NCBI RefSeq assembly: GCF_016862975.1
Contig: NZ_BONZ01000036.1
Span: 99,687 to 163,686, forward strand
DNA length: 64,000 bases
Direction: 5' to 3'
DNA from: Rugosimonospora africana
GTDB lineage: Bacteria > Actinomycetota > Actinomycetes > Mycobacteriales > Micromonosporaceae
Made by a program: the position numbers and the translations under genes
Part shown: positions 49,682-58,452 of the stretch, one piece after another
Numbering within the stretch: the stretch's first letter is position 1
Layout: each line of letters starts with the position of its first letter
Notes under the pieces: model-generated
Database searches by the model: none
The model's input: only the letters and a program-made list of their open reading frames with translations
Told to the model about the DNA's origin: nothing

Positions 49682-50329
49682 TCAACGTCGACCGGCTGCG
49701 AGGACGTATCCGACGGATGCCTGCGTGTACTCGACGAGCTCGCGCAGTTCCGGCGGAAGGGAATCAACAACGGCGTACAGGTGGGTCACGCCGGGACGGT
49801 GTACCGGCAGGTCCCACAGCACACACCGGGTCAGTCCGGTGGCGAGTACCAGGCCGGCCAGCATGCTGTCGGCGAGGTCCATGTCCCGGTGCCGCACCAG
49901 CATGTCCGCGAGGCGTACCCGGGCCCACGCCGCGGCGTTGCGCTGGTCGGCGTTCATCGGCATGTAGACCGTCTGGCTGCTCATCAGCCGGCGGCGGGTC
50001 ACCGGTTCGACCGCGCCCGCGCGCTGCAGGCGCTCGCCCACCTTGTCCGCCGCGTCCTGCGCCAGGTATGCCAGCCAGGTGGGCAGGTCCCGGTGCTGTG
50101 GTTGAGCGATGAGCAGGTCGAGGATGTTGTGGGCCAGCACATCGCCCGGCGGGTCCCGGCTCACCACCCGCAGCTCGCCCTCGAATACGCGTACCTTCCC
50201 GAGAAGCATCAGCTCGCCGATGAGACCGGCCGCCAGGCCCAGACCGGTCGCCCGCGAATGCAGCCGCGACCGACCGGTCCGGTCCTCGTGCGCGATCAGG
50301 AAGAATTGGTCAGCCAGCAACGTCGCCAC
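49682..50329 (-). CDS. GPP34-family (Golgi phosphoprotein 3-like) protein
   Basis: Cytoplasmic protein of 215 residues with the bacterial GPP34 pattern: FFLIAHEDRTGRSRLHSRATGLGLAAGLIGELML near the start, VRLADMLVRHRD and ADSMLAGLVLATGLTRCVLWDLP near the end. Eukaryotic GOLPH3 binds PI4P; the bacterial family often appears in gene sets for secondary metabolism or as orphan regulators of membrane traffic, with no established role. GTG 50329 follows AAGGGG very closely. It is the first gene of a three-gene same-strand run. Confidence 0.85.
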   Translation of the reverse strand: MATLLADQFFLIAHEDRTGRSRLHSRATGLGLAAGLIGELMLLGKVRVFEGELRVVSRDPPGDVLAHNILDLLIAQPQHRDLPTWLAYLAQDAADKVGERLQRAGAVEPVTRRRLMSSQTVYMPMNADQRNAAAWARVRLADMLVRHRDMDLADSMLAGLVLATGLTRCVLWDLPVHRPGVTHLYAVVDSLPPELRELVEYTQASVGYVLAAGRR

Positions 50330-50754
50330 ACCCCTTGACCACCCCGGCGGGCGCCGATGCGCCTACGTGTCCCCCTTCTTGACACCCAGCGCATCGACGC
50401 CCTGGCTAAATGCACAAGATCTGATTCTCGTTCGCGGGGGAGTCGAGACATCGGTCACCTGGCGTATATGTCCCCAGCGCGTACGGCGATGATCCGGGAT
50501 GGGCGGTGTAACCGCAGGTCACGGGCAATTGAACCGGTCGTAGTCCGGCGTACGCGCACCGGGTCGCGGTACCCGCACAGCAGGCGACCGCGAAACATCG
50601 GCCAGCTGGCGGAGGTTTCGCGGTCGCCTTCGTCAATCTTGTACGTCAGCCGGACGGGTCCACCGGGAGCCGTCCAAGTGGCACGTGCCATTTCGCAATT
50701 TGCACCCGGGAATTGCAGATAACACCTTCCCATCCCGGATGGGACCGGGCATCA
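50330..50754. other. 425-base region upstream of the GPP34 gene, no clear gene
   Basis: Codon bias is lost here, so the DNA looks non-coding, although a minus-strand open frame (50455-50690, beginning MARATWTAPGGPV) might encode a 78-residue protein with ordinary composition but no ribosome site. An ATTTGC/GCAAAT type AT-rich patch lies at about 50685-50735, likely a promoter for the GPP34 run. Confidence 0.4.
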
Positions 50755-50946
50755 TCAGGTGTCGTAGTAATCGTCCGGCCTCACTCCGGAGGTGATCACC
50801 GAGCCGATCGCGAGGTCGTGTACCGATGCATATGAGCTCGTGTTCTGGTGATCGACGGGTGCCATGGCCGTTGCACCGGCCAACAGTGCACCCGCGGCGC
50901 TCATCATCATGAGGACGAGCGTGATCACGTTGCGTCTAATCCGCAT
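50755..50946 (-). CDS. Very small secreted peptide precursor (63 aa)
   Basis: Unknown family. ATG 50946 has GGAGT upstream at ideal distance. The first 27 residues are a signal peptide (MRIRRNVITLVLMMMSAAGA then LLAGATAMA), leaving a mature peptide of about 35 residues with no Cys, ending in acidic-aromatic DDYYDT. It is divergent from the giant LuxR (LAL) regulator, separated by a 341-base AT-rich intergenic region, which is a typical arrangement for a peptide controlled by, or sensed through, its neighbour. That link is inference. Confidence 0.65.
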   Translation of the reverse strand: MRIRRNVITLVLMMMSAAGALLAGATAMAPVDHQNTSSYASVHDLAIGSVITSGVRPDDYYDT

Positions 50947-51287
50947 CGCGACTCCTGCCAAGCGGGTAGCTGAAGGGGCACCTGGCCAGGTGGTCGTTAC
51001 ATTCCGTGGACAAGATGGACGGGGCGTGGTCTTTACATGGCTCATTGGTTAACGGCGTCTGAATTCTCGATGAATTAGTCACCTTCAATGTGATCCTTCG
51101 AAGCTGACCGTCCGCAAGTGGGCTCGATCCTCATGCACGCGATTGACCTGCGGAAATGCGGTCGCGGATCAAGGAACCGGCGGGTGATCGGCGATCCCGC
51201 GTCAGGCGCCGCAGAGGCGCTGGAGATGAACGCGGAGTGAACTGATCATTTTTACTAACGGTGCAGGAAAGGTGAGGTGTTCGGCGG
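50947..51287. other. Divergent intergenic region between the secreted peptide and the LAL regulator
   Basis: 341 bases, AT-richer than the flanks, with no gene. A GAATTC-containing stretch (about 51055-51110, gaattctcgatgaattag) has small direct repeats that may be regulator-binding sites. Promoters for both divergent genes must lie here but no consensus box is certain. Confidence 0.45.
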
Positions 51288-54140
51288 GTGACTGAAGCGC
51301 TTCTTGCCGATTCGCTGGTCGGCCGCCAACGCCAACTGGGCCGGGCTCGTGGTTGGGTCGCCGACCTGACCGCGGGCCGGGGCCAGGCGGGGCTCATCGA
51401 GGGCGAACCCGGCATCGGCAAATCCTCTCTGCTGCGGGCGCTGGCCGGCGACGCGATGGCCGCCAGGTGCCGGGTGATCTGGGCGACCTGCGACGAACTC
51501 AGCCGCGCCTTCCCGTTGCTGCCGTTGCTGGAGGCCGTGCAGGCTCAGGCCGGCCTGGCCGGCGACGGGCCCGCCCGGATCGCCGAGATGCTGCGGGCCG
51601 AGTCCATGCCGGGCAACCGGACCGACGTGGTCGCCGCGGCCACCGAGCGGTTCCTCGCACTGATGGACGACGTGTGCGCCCGGGAACCGGTCCTGCTGAT
51701 GGTCGACGACCTGCAGTGGGCCGACCCGGCGACGGTGATCGTGCTGGGCCGGCTGGTCCGCTCGGTACGGCAACTGCCGCTCCTGGTGGTGGGCGCGACC
51801 CGGCCGGTACCGCTCCGGGAAGACCTGCTGGCGCTGCGCCGTGCGGTGGACCGGGACGGGGGAGTGGTACGGCTGCACAGCCTCTCCGAGACCGAGACGG
51901 CCGAACTGCTCGCGCGCGAGGTCGGCGGCGTACCCGGCACCCGGCTGCGCGCGCTCGCCCAGGGAGCCGCCGGCAACCCGCTGTACCTCATCGAACTCGT
52001 CGACGCGTTGCGGCGCGGCGGAGCACTGGCCACCGAGGACGGCTGCATGGACGCGACGGGTGGCTCGCCGCCCGACTCGCTGGCCGCGGCGATCGCGGAC
52101 CGGTTGCAGTTCCTGTCCGCACCGGCTCGCGAGGTGCTGCGGGTGGCCGCGCTGCTCGGCGAGGAGTTCTCGGTGTCCGAGCTGGCCGTGGCATCGGGCC
52201 GTCCGGTGACCGACCTGCTGCCCGCGCTCGACGAGGCGTTGCTCGCCGGCGTCGTGGCGGACAAGGGTAAGGAACTGGCCTTCCGCCACCCGCTGATCCG
52301 ATCCGCGCTCTACGACGTGATGCCGGAGGCGATGCGTGCCGCCTGGCACCGCGACGCCGCCCGCGCGCTCACCGAGGACGGCGCTCCGGTCGAGCAGGTC
52401 GCCCGGCAGCTGCTTCCCGCCGCCGATACATTCGGCGACACCGGCGCGATGGACGAGTGGATGGTGCGCTGGCTGGCCGACGCCGGCCACCAGCTGGTCG
52501 GTCAGGCCCCGAACGCCGCCGTCTCGTTGCTGCGCTGGGCGGTCGGTGCGATCCCCGCCGGGGCCGACCCGCACGACCTGCTGACCTGCCGGCTGGCCGA
52601 TGCTCTCTACTCGGCCGGCGACACCACCGCGGCGGCCAAGGTGGCCGGCGCCGCGCTGGACCGCGTCACGCAACCGGACCTCCTCGTCGACCTGCACTGG
52701 ACGCTCGCGCCGTGCCGCACCCGCGAGGGGCGCGCGGAGGAGGCGCTGGCCGAACTGGAACGCACCCTGCACGCCTGCGACCTGGAAACCCGGGAGCGCG
52801 CCCGGCTGCTCGTGCTCACCGCCCGCATCCAGCGGAGCCTCGGCCGGGTCAGCGCCGCCAGCGAGACCGCTCAGGAGGCGCTCAGCCTGGCGACCGCGTC
52901 CGGAGACCGCTGGGCCAGAGGCTGGTCGCTGGGCATGCTCAGCATCCTGCACGGCATGCGTGGCGACCCGACCGGCGCGATCGCGCTGTTCGACCGGGCC
53001 CGCGCCGTCGCCGAGGGCGACCCGGCGCTGGTGGACCTACGGCTGATGCTGCAGCTCAACCACGCGGCGGCGCTGGGCGACCTCGACCGGTACGACGCCG
53101 CGATCGGCACCGCCGAACAGGCGCGGCAGCTGGCCGACGACGCCGGCAACGTGGTCCGCCTCGTGCAGGCCCAGGTCGTGGTCGGCGAGCTGCTGTTCGA
53201 CGTCGGCCGGTGGGACGACGCGCTCGCCGAGGTCGACCTCGGCTCAGACCCGCTGCCCGATCCGAGTGTCGAGTGCAACGCGCACGGGCTGGCCGCGACG
53301 ATCCAGTTCCACCGCGGTGACGCGACCGCGGCGAGGCACCTCTCCGAGGCCGAACGGTTCGCGACCCGGCTGGGCCAGGGCCGCCTGTTCGCCCCGCTCG
53401 CGATGGCCCGCTGCCTCGACCGGGAGCAGTCCGACAACCCGAACGAAGCGCTCGCCGGGCTGATGGCCGAACTGAGCGGGACGACCGAGCAGATGGAGGA
53501 AGCCGCCGACCTGCTGGCCGACGCGGTACGCCTCGCGATGACCGTCGGAGACGATGACGCGGCACGCGACGTGGTCCGCCGCGCCCAGGCATTCAGCGCC
53601 GCGTCCGAGGTCCCGCACCGCAAGGCGGTCGGGCCGCACTGCCGCGGCCTGCTCGACCGTGACCCGACCCAGCTGGTCGCGGCCGCCGACCACTATCGGG
53701 CGGCCAACCGGCTGCTGCCCCGAGCGCAGGCCCTCGAGGCGGCCGCGGTGGCGCTGGCCGACGGCGGGGACATCGCCGGTGCGCGCGCCTACTTCACCGA
53801 CGCCTTCGCGTTGTACTCGACGCTCGGCGCCGGGTGGGACCTGGCGCGTACCCAGGCGACGTTCCGCGCGTACGGCATCCGGCGCGGCCCGCACTCCCGG
53901 CACCGGCGCTCCCAGCACGGCTGGGACAGCCTGACTCCGACCGAGTTGCGGATCGCGAACCTGGTCGCGGGCGGGATGTCCAACCCGCAGATCGCTGCGC
54001 AGCTGTTCCTGTCCCGGCGGACCGTGCAGACGCACGTGTCGCACGTGCTGGCCAAGCTCGGGCTCAACTCGCGCATCGACATCGCCCGCGAGGCGAGCCA
54101 GCGCAACCTCACCGGACCGGGGCAGTCCGAGTCCTCGTAG
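51288..54140 (+). CDS. LAL-type (large ATP-binding LuxR-family) transcriptional regulator
   Basis: Cytoplasmic regulator of 950 residues. The N-terminal ATPase has Walker A GEPGIGKS (39-46) and Walker B LLMVDDLQWAD (136-146), with an SFDRxxAF-type arginine-finger region. A long helical TPR-like middle (LARRTREGRAEEALAELERTL-type repeats) follows. The C-terminal LuxR HTH is LTPTELRIANLVAGGMSNPQIAAQLFLSRRTVQTHVSHVLAKLGL. Start GTG 51288. LAL proteins are pathway-specific or global activators (MalT-like) and often respond to ATP and a small ligand. The adjacent divergent secreted peptide gene is a candidate target. Confidence 0.93.
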   Translation: MTEALLADSLVGRQRQLGRARGWVADLTAGRGQAGLIEGEPGIGKSSLLRALAGDAMAARCRVIWATCDELSRAFPLLPLLEAVQAQAGLAGDGPARIAEMLRAESMPGNRTDVVAAATERFLALMDDVCAREPVLLMVDDLQWADPATVIVLGRLVRSVRQLPLLVVGATRPVPLREDLLALRRAVDRDGGVVRLHSLSETETAELLAREVGGVPGTRLRALAQGAAGNPLYLIELVDALRRGGALATEDGCMDATGGSPPDSLAAAIADRLQFLSAPAREVLRVAALLGEEFSVSELAVASGRPVTDLLPALDEALLAGVVADKGKELAFRHPLIRSALYDVMPEAMRAAWHRDAARALTEDGAPVEQVARQLLPAADTFGDTGAMDEWMVRWLADAGHQLVGQAPNAAVSLLRWAVGAIPAGADPHDLLTCRLADALYSAGDTTAAAKVAGAALDRVTQPDLLVDLHWTLAPCRTREGRAEEALAELERTLHACDLETRERARLLVLTARIQRSLGRVSAASETAQEALSLATASGDRWARGWSLGMLSILHGMRGDPTGAIALFDRARAVAEGDPALVDLRLMLQLNHAAALGDLDRYDAAIGTAEQARQLADDAGNVVRLVQAQVVVGELLFDVGRWDDALAEVDLGSDPLPDPSVECNAHGLAATIQFHRGDATAARHLSEAERFATRLGQGRLFAPLAMARCLDREQSDNPNEALAGLMAELSGTTEQMEEAADLLADAVRLAMTVGDDDAARDVVRRAQAFSAASEVPHRKAVGPHCRGLLDRDPTQLVAAADHYRAANRLLPRAQALEAAAVALADGGDIAGARAYFTDAFALYSTLGAGWDLARTQATFRAYGIRRGPHSRHRRSQHGWDSLTPTELRIANLVAGGMSNPQIAAQLFLSRRTVQTHVSHVLAKLGLNSRIDIAREASQRNLTGPGQSESS

Positions 54141-54732
54141 CCGCGAGCCCTCATGCCCCGAACCCTCACGGCCGCGAACTTTCGTAACCCGAGCACTCGC
54201 GGTCCCGGACCCGCATCGTCCCGAACCCCTCGTAGTGGCGGCGGGCAGCGGTCGGCCGGACCGTCCGCAGTGGACGGTCGTCACACGGCTCGACGTGGGA
54301 AGTAGCCGTTTTGCCGAAGGTAGTGGCGAATACCGTCGCTGCCCGCCGCGGGTTGGCGGCGCCGGCCCCTGTGCGGCTTGGCCTATTCGGGGGAACGGGG
54401 CCGGCGCTGCGTTGACAAGTCTGTCGGCGCGGCGCCGGTGAAATAACCGCCATCTGACGGAGAAACGGACGAGCGCGGGGCGGAAACCCGTTGTCCGCCA
54501 GGCAATTCCGGCAGAGTGCGCCAGGTGGCGGATGTCCAGGACCCGGTACGGCGGAAGTATGACTTGCGCAGCCGCGAGCATCGCGGAGCCGGTCAGATCC
54601 TTGCCGCCGTACTGCCAGGGGGCTGCGGCGGCCGGCGATGCCGGGGCGTGTGGCCGGGATCCCGGTCGCGCGCCCCGCCGGTCACCCGCACCGCCGCCCG
54701 GCTGCTGACCCGGCCGGCGGGGAGGAGTGGCG
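54141..54732. other. 592-base intergenic region, no gene seen
   Basis: Begins with quasi-repeated CCGCGAGC/CCCCGAACCCTC/CCGCGAAC words just after the LAL stop (54141-54240), probably decayed tandem repeats. The rest has no ribosome site with a plausible frame until 54733. No hairpin stands out. Confidence 0.45.
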
Positions 54733-54984
54733 ATGTCGTACCAGGGCCGGAATGTCAACCTTCAGGAACCGCCCGAGGCCATCATCGCGGCCGCCGAGCG
54801 TGACTATCAGGACATGTGCGTCAGCGTGGCCGCCGCGATGCGCGGCGCCCGCCGGGTCGCCGCCGAACGTGGCTCAGAGGTCGAGGCGTTCGCCGAGGTG
54901 TACTACGAGCTGAGCCTGATCAATCCCCGGGTCGCCGGTGCCATGGGCGCCGCCGCCATCGTTCAGCTGGCGATGCGACCGTAG
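54733..54984 (+). CDS. Small hypothetical helical protein (83 aa)
   Basis: ATG 54733 is preceded by GGAGG at seven bases (54721-54725). The sequence MSYQGRNVNLQEPPEAIIAA continues as mainly amphipathic helix with many acidic residues and Ala (DYQDMCVSVAAAMRGARRVA, EVEAFAEVYYELSLINPRVA). No signal peptide, no known motif. Likely a soluble helical protein of unknown function. Confidence 0.65.
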   Translation: MSYQGRNVNLQEPPEAIIAAAERDYQDMCVSVAAAMRGARRVAAERGSEVEAFAEVYYELSLINPRVAGAMGAAAIVQLAMRP

Positions 54985-55132
54985 GCGGGTTCCGCTCTCC
55001 ACGAGCGGAGAGCGGAACGCCTCCCGTCGTGCCGGCCGCGCACGCTGCCGCCCGCCGCGCTAGGTTGGGTGTGATTGATCATCTGTGCGGCAGACGCGAC
55101 CGGGGCGGCCGGTCGCGAGGAAGGAAACCGCG

Positions 55133-56182
55133 ATGCGACTGCGTACCCTCGGGGCCACCGGGATCAAGGTCAGCCCGTACTGCCTGGGAGCCATGATGTT
55201 CGGCGCGTGGGGCAACCAGGACCACGACGATTCCGTGAAGATCATCCACGCGGCGCTGGACGCGGGAATCAACTTCGTGGACACCGCCGACGTGTACTCC
55301 CGGGGCGAGTCGGAGGAGATCGTCGGCAAGGCGCTGCGCGACCGGCGGGACGACGTGGTGCTGGCCACCAAGGTGCACGGCGTGATGGGCGACGATCCCA
55401 ACATGTCCGGCAACAGCCGGCGATGGATCATCCGTGAGGTGGAGAACAGCCTGCGCCGGCTCGGTACCGATTACCTCGACCTGTACCAGATCCACCGGCC
55501 GGACCCGGAGACGGACATCGAGGAGACTCTCTCCGCGTTGACGGACCTGGTCCGGGCCGGCAAGGTACGGGCGATCGGCTCGTCGACGTTTCCGGCCGAG
55601 CAGATCGTGGAGGCGCAGTGGGCCGCGGAACGTCGCGGCTTCGAGCGGTTCCGGTGTGAGCAGCCGCCGTACTCGATGCTCACTCGGGGCATCGAGGCGA
55701 ACATGCTTCCGACGGCGCAGAAGTACGGCATGGGCGTGATCGCGTGGAGCCCGCTTTCCGGCGGCTGGCTGACCGGCAGGTACCGCAAGGGACAGGAGAT
55801 CGACCTGACCACCGGCCGCGCCGGTCGCCTCCCGGCCCGGTTCGACCCGGCGCTGCCCGGCAACCAGCGCAAGTTCGACGTGGTGGAGCAGCTGGTCGAG
55901 CTGGCGCGGGAGTCCGGCGTCTCGCTGACCCACCTGGCGGTCGCGTTCGTGGTGGCCCACCCGGCGGTGACCTCGGCCATCATCGGCCCGCGCACGATGG
56001 ACCAGCTGACCGACCTGCTGGCCGGCGCGGAGGTCACCCTGAGCGACGACGTCCTGGACCGGATCGACGCGATCGTGCCGCCGGGTACGAACGTCAACAC
56101 CGCCGACTCCGGCTGGACGTCGCCGGCGCTGACCGACGCGATCGCACGCCGCCGCCCGGCCGACAAGCGCGCCGCGGCCTGA
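55133..56182 (+). CDS. Aldo/keto reductase
   Basis: NADPH-dependent carbonyl reductase of 349 residues in a (beta/alpha)8 barrel. The catalytic tetrad is visible: D50 and Y55 in FVDTADVYSRG, K80 in VVLATKVHG and H121 in DLYQIHRPD. The cofactor-site SAIIGPRTMDQLTDLLAG and WSPLSGGWLTGRY are typical. ATG 55133 has GAGGAAGGA upstream. It is convergent with the MFS gene. Substrate is unknown. Confidence 0.93.
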   Translation: MRLRTLGATGIKVSPYCLGAMMFGAWGNQDHDDSVKIIHAALDAGINFVDTADVYSRGESEEIVGKALRDRRDDVVLATKVHGVMGDDPNMSGNSRRWIIREVENSLRRLGTDYLDLYQIHRPDPETDIEETLSALTDLVRAGKVRAIGSSTFPAEQIVEAQWAAERRGFERFRCEQPPYSMLTRGIEANMLPTAQKYGMGVIAWSPLSGGWLTGRYRKGQEIDLTTGRAGRLPARFDPALPGNQRKFDVVEQLVELARESGVSLTHLAVAFVVAHPAVTSAIIGPRTMDQLTDLLAGAEVTLSDDVLDRIDAIVPPGTNVNTADSGWTSPALTDAIARRRPADKRAAA

Positions 56183-56188
56183 GACCGC

Positions 56189-56232
56189 GCCGGCCCGCGG
56201 GTCACGCCGTCCCTCGTGACGCGCGGGCCGGC
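56189..56232. terminator. Bidirectional terminator hairpin containing the MFS stop codon
   Basis: Arms 56189-56206 and 56215-56232 pair over 18 bases with one mismatch and an 8-base loop. The stop codon of the minus-strand MFS gene (56202-56204) is inside the left arm. No T-run. Confidence 0.78.
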
Positions 56233-57698
56233 TCCGCTTGTTGTGAAGCCGCCTGTTGTGAAGCCGGCTGTTGTGAAGCCGGCTGCGGTACCGGGGGCGG
56301 AGCGTCAAGGGCCGCCGACCGCCGGGGCAGCAGCACGGCCGGTACCAGCGCGAGAGCCAGCAGTGCCACGGCCCACCAGTACGTGTGCTGGAACGCCCCG
56401 GCGCGCTGCGTCCCGATGCCGGTACCCGCCGTGTTCGACGCCAGTACCACCGACATCAGCGCCGTCCCGATCGACACCCCGACCTGGGACACGATGTTCA
56501 GCGTGGTGCTGCCGGACGGCACGTCGTCCCGGGGCAACCCGCGGGTCGCGGTCGTGTTGAGCGGCATGAGCACCATGCCGACGCCGACGCCCATCACCGC
56601 CATGGCCGCGCACAGCCGCCAGTACGGCGCGTCCGGTCCGAGGAGACCGGCAAACCCGGACAGCCCGAGCGCCGCGATCACGATGCCGGACAGGATCATC
56701 AGCCGGGGTGAGGCCCGGTCGATCCGTCGCGTGGCGACCTGCATCGAGGTGCCGACGGCGACGGCCAGCGGTATGCCCAGCAGGCCCGCGCGGGTGGCGT
56801 CGAGGCCCCGCGCGGTCTGGTAGTACATCGGCGTCAGCAGCATCGATCCGAAGTACCCGGCCGCGAACAGCACCATGGTGGCCAGGGCTGCGGCGAACGT
56901 ACGGTCGGCCAGCAGCCGCAGCCGCAGCAACGGCTCGCGGGCGGTCAGGCTCCGGACCACGAAGCCGGCGGTCAGCGCCAGGCCGGCGAGCGCGGGCACC
57001 AGCGCCCCCGGCTCGGTGACATCGCCACGGCTGCCGCCGGTCGCCAGACCGTAGATGAGCAGTGCCAGGCCCGGCGACAGGGTCAGCAGGCCGGGTACGT
57101 CGAGCCGCCGCGCCGGCTGCCGTCCGTCGTGTCGCAGCAGCCGGGCCGCGAGCACCAAGGCCAACCCGCCGACCGGCAGGTTGACCAGGAAGATCCAGTG
57201 CCAGGACGCGGTGTCGATCAGCCAACCGCCGAGCACCGGACCGGCCACCGGGCCGATCAGCACGGGGATCCCGAGCACCGCCATCGGTCCGCCCATCCGT
57301 CGCCGGTCCGCGGCGCGTATCACCATCGCCATGCCGACCGGCATCAGCAGGCCGCCGCCGAGGCCCTGAAGCACCCGGAACAGCACGAGCGTCTGGATGT
57401 TCCAGGACAGCGAGGCCAGCGCCGATCCGGCGGTGAACAGCGCTATCGCGGCGAGGTAGGTGTGCTTCGCGCCGAACCGGGCCATGGCCCAGGCCGCCGT
57501 CGGGATGACCGCGGCCAGGGCGAGGGTGTACCCGGTGGAGACCCACCCGACCGCGGTCAGTGGTGCGCGCAGCGCGACCGCCAGCGGGTGCAGGGCGACG
57601 TTGACGATGGTCACGTCCAGGACCGACATGACCGACCCGATGACCACGACGGTCAGCGTCGCGGCCAGGTCGTGACCGGTCCGGGTGTCGGCGGTCAT
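56202..57698 (-). CDS. MFS drug/solute exporter, DHA2-type (14 helices)
   Basis: Proton-driven exporter of 498 residues. Membrane helices run throughout; diagnostic motifs are VLDVTIVNVALHPLA (motif D1), FRVLQGLGGGLLMP and MAMVIRAADRR, GPVAGPVLGGWLID (motif C) and the 14-helix DHA2 arrangement. The C-terminal tail contains a repeated QPASQQPASQQAASQQ encoded by three 15-bp units. ATG 57698 overlaps the upstream FMN reductase stop by ATGA. Together with that gene and the divergent TetR regulator it forms a typical xenobiotic-response unit. Confidence 0.92.
   Translation of the reverse strand: MTADTRTGHDLAATLTVVVIGSVMSVLDVTIVNVALHPLAVALRAPLTAVGWVSTGYTLALAAVIPTAAWAMARFGAKHTYLAAIALFTAGSALASLSWNIQTLVLFRVLQGLGGGLLMPVGMAMVIRAADRRRMGGPMAVLGIPVLIGPVAGPVLGGWLIDTASWHWIFLVNLPVGGLALVLAARLLRHDGRQPARRLDVPGLLTLSPGLALLIYGLATGGSRGDVTEPGALVPALAGLALTAGFVVRSLTAREPLLRLRLLADRTFAAALATMVLFAAGYFGSMLLTPMYYQTARGLDATRAGLLGIPLAVAVGTSMQVATRRIDRASPRLMILSGIVIAALGLSGFAGLLGPDAPYWRLCAAMAVMGVGVGMVLMPLNTTATRGLPRDDVPSGSTTLNIVSQVGVSIGTALMSVVLASNTAGTGIGTQRAGAFQHTYWWAVALLALALVPAVLLPRRSAALDAPPPVPQPASQQPASQQAASQQAEPARASRGTA
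56241..56285. repeat. 15-bp tandem repeat encoding the MFS tail
   Basis: TTGTGAAGCCGGCTG repeated three times (first copy with one change) at 56241-56255, 56256-56270 and 56271-56285. It encodes the Gln/Ser/Ala-rich C-terminal tail, so copy number can change without shifting the frame. Confidence 0.9.
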
Positions 57699-58327
57699 TT
57701 GCCGTACGGGTGCGCGACGCGGGCGGCGCGCAGCGCGCGTCCCCACCACACCAGCTGGTCGACCATGCCCTTGGCTGCGCCTTCGCACACGGCCGCGTCG
57801 AGTGGCTGGCCGTCCTTGCCCAGTCCGGACCACGGTCCGTGCAGGCTGACCGAGTCGCGCACGGTCATCGCGTGCAGTTCGACGAAGACCTGCCGGAGCT
57901 GTTCGACAGCGCGGAGCCCGCCGCCCAGGCCGCCGTACGAGACGAAGCCGATCGGTTTGGCCTGCCACTGGGTGAAGTGCCAGTCGATCAGGTTCTTCAG
58001 CGAGGCGGGGAAGCTGTGGTTGTACTCGGGCGTGACGACCACGAACGCCTCGGCGTCGGCCAGCCGGGGGCTGACGTCGGCCAGGGCCGCCCGGGTCTGT
58101 GGGGCGGGCGACGGCAGGCCGTCCCAGTTGGGCATCGCTACGGGCAGATCCAGGTCGGCGACGTCGATGACGTTCAGCTCGATGTCGGCCCGGTCGCGGA
58201 CGTGGCCGACGAACCAGTCGGCTACCGCCCGACCGGCCCGTCCACCCCGGGCGCTCCCGACGATGACGGCGACGCGGAGCGCGCGGTCGGTGTCGGCGAC
58301 ATCGGTGGTACGGGCGGTGTCCAGCAT
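57695..58327 (-). CDS. NADPH-dependent FMN reductase
   Basis: Flavin-dependent oxidoreductase of 210 residues. VAVIVGSARGGRAGRAVADW is the flavodoxin-like FMN phosphate-binding start; VVVTPEYNHSFPASLKNLIDW is the family hallmark. ATG 58327 has AAGGGGA upstream. It may detoxify quinones. It is the first gene of a two-gene operon with the exporter and divergent from the TetR gene; the double palindrome 58386-58420 lies between. Confidence 0.92.
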   Translation of the reverse strand: MLDTARTTDVADTDRALRVAVIVGSARGGRAGRAVADWFVGHVRDRADIELNVIDVADLDLPVAMPNWDGLPSPAPQTRAALADVSPRLADAEAFVVVTPEYNHSFPASLKNLIDWHFTQWQAKPIGFVSYGGLGGGLRAVEQLRQVFVELHAMTVRDSVSLHGPWSGLGKDGQPLDAAVCEGAAKGMVDQLVWWGRALRAARVAHPYGK

Positions 58328-58385
58328 GACTGTCCCCTTGGCTGTCTCTCGTGCGGGCGCCGGCGTGCGCCCCTCCGGCCAAAGT

Positions 58386-58420
58386 ACAACGCCGGTTGTT
58401 AAAAGCACAACCAGCGTTGT
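58386..58420. promoter_or_regulatory. Twin TetR operator
   Basis: ACAACGCCGGTTGT (58386-58399) and ACAACCAGCGTTGT (58407-58420) are each near-palindromic (ACAAC/GTTGT arms) and are inverted copies of each other around seven bases. The arrangement is what two TetR dimers bind. It sits 59 bases before the FMN reductase start and 33 before the TetR start, so it can control both. Confidence 0.82.
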
Positions 58421-58452
58421 AATGTCGTTCTCGACCGTAGGATGAGGGACCG

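Noticed and set aside
50455..50690. 78-residue minus-strand open frame MARATWTAPGG..
   Set aside because: Composition is plausible but there is no ribosome site, third-position GC is low, and no family resemblance is visible; left as a note in the intergenic entry.
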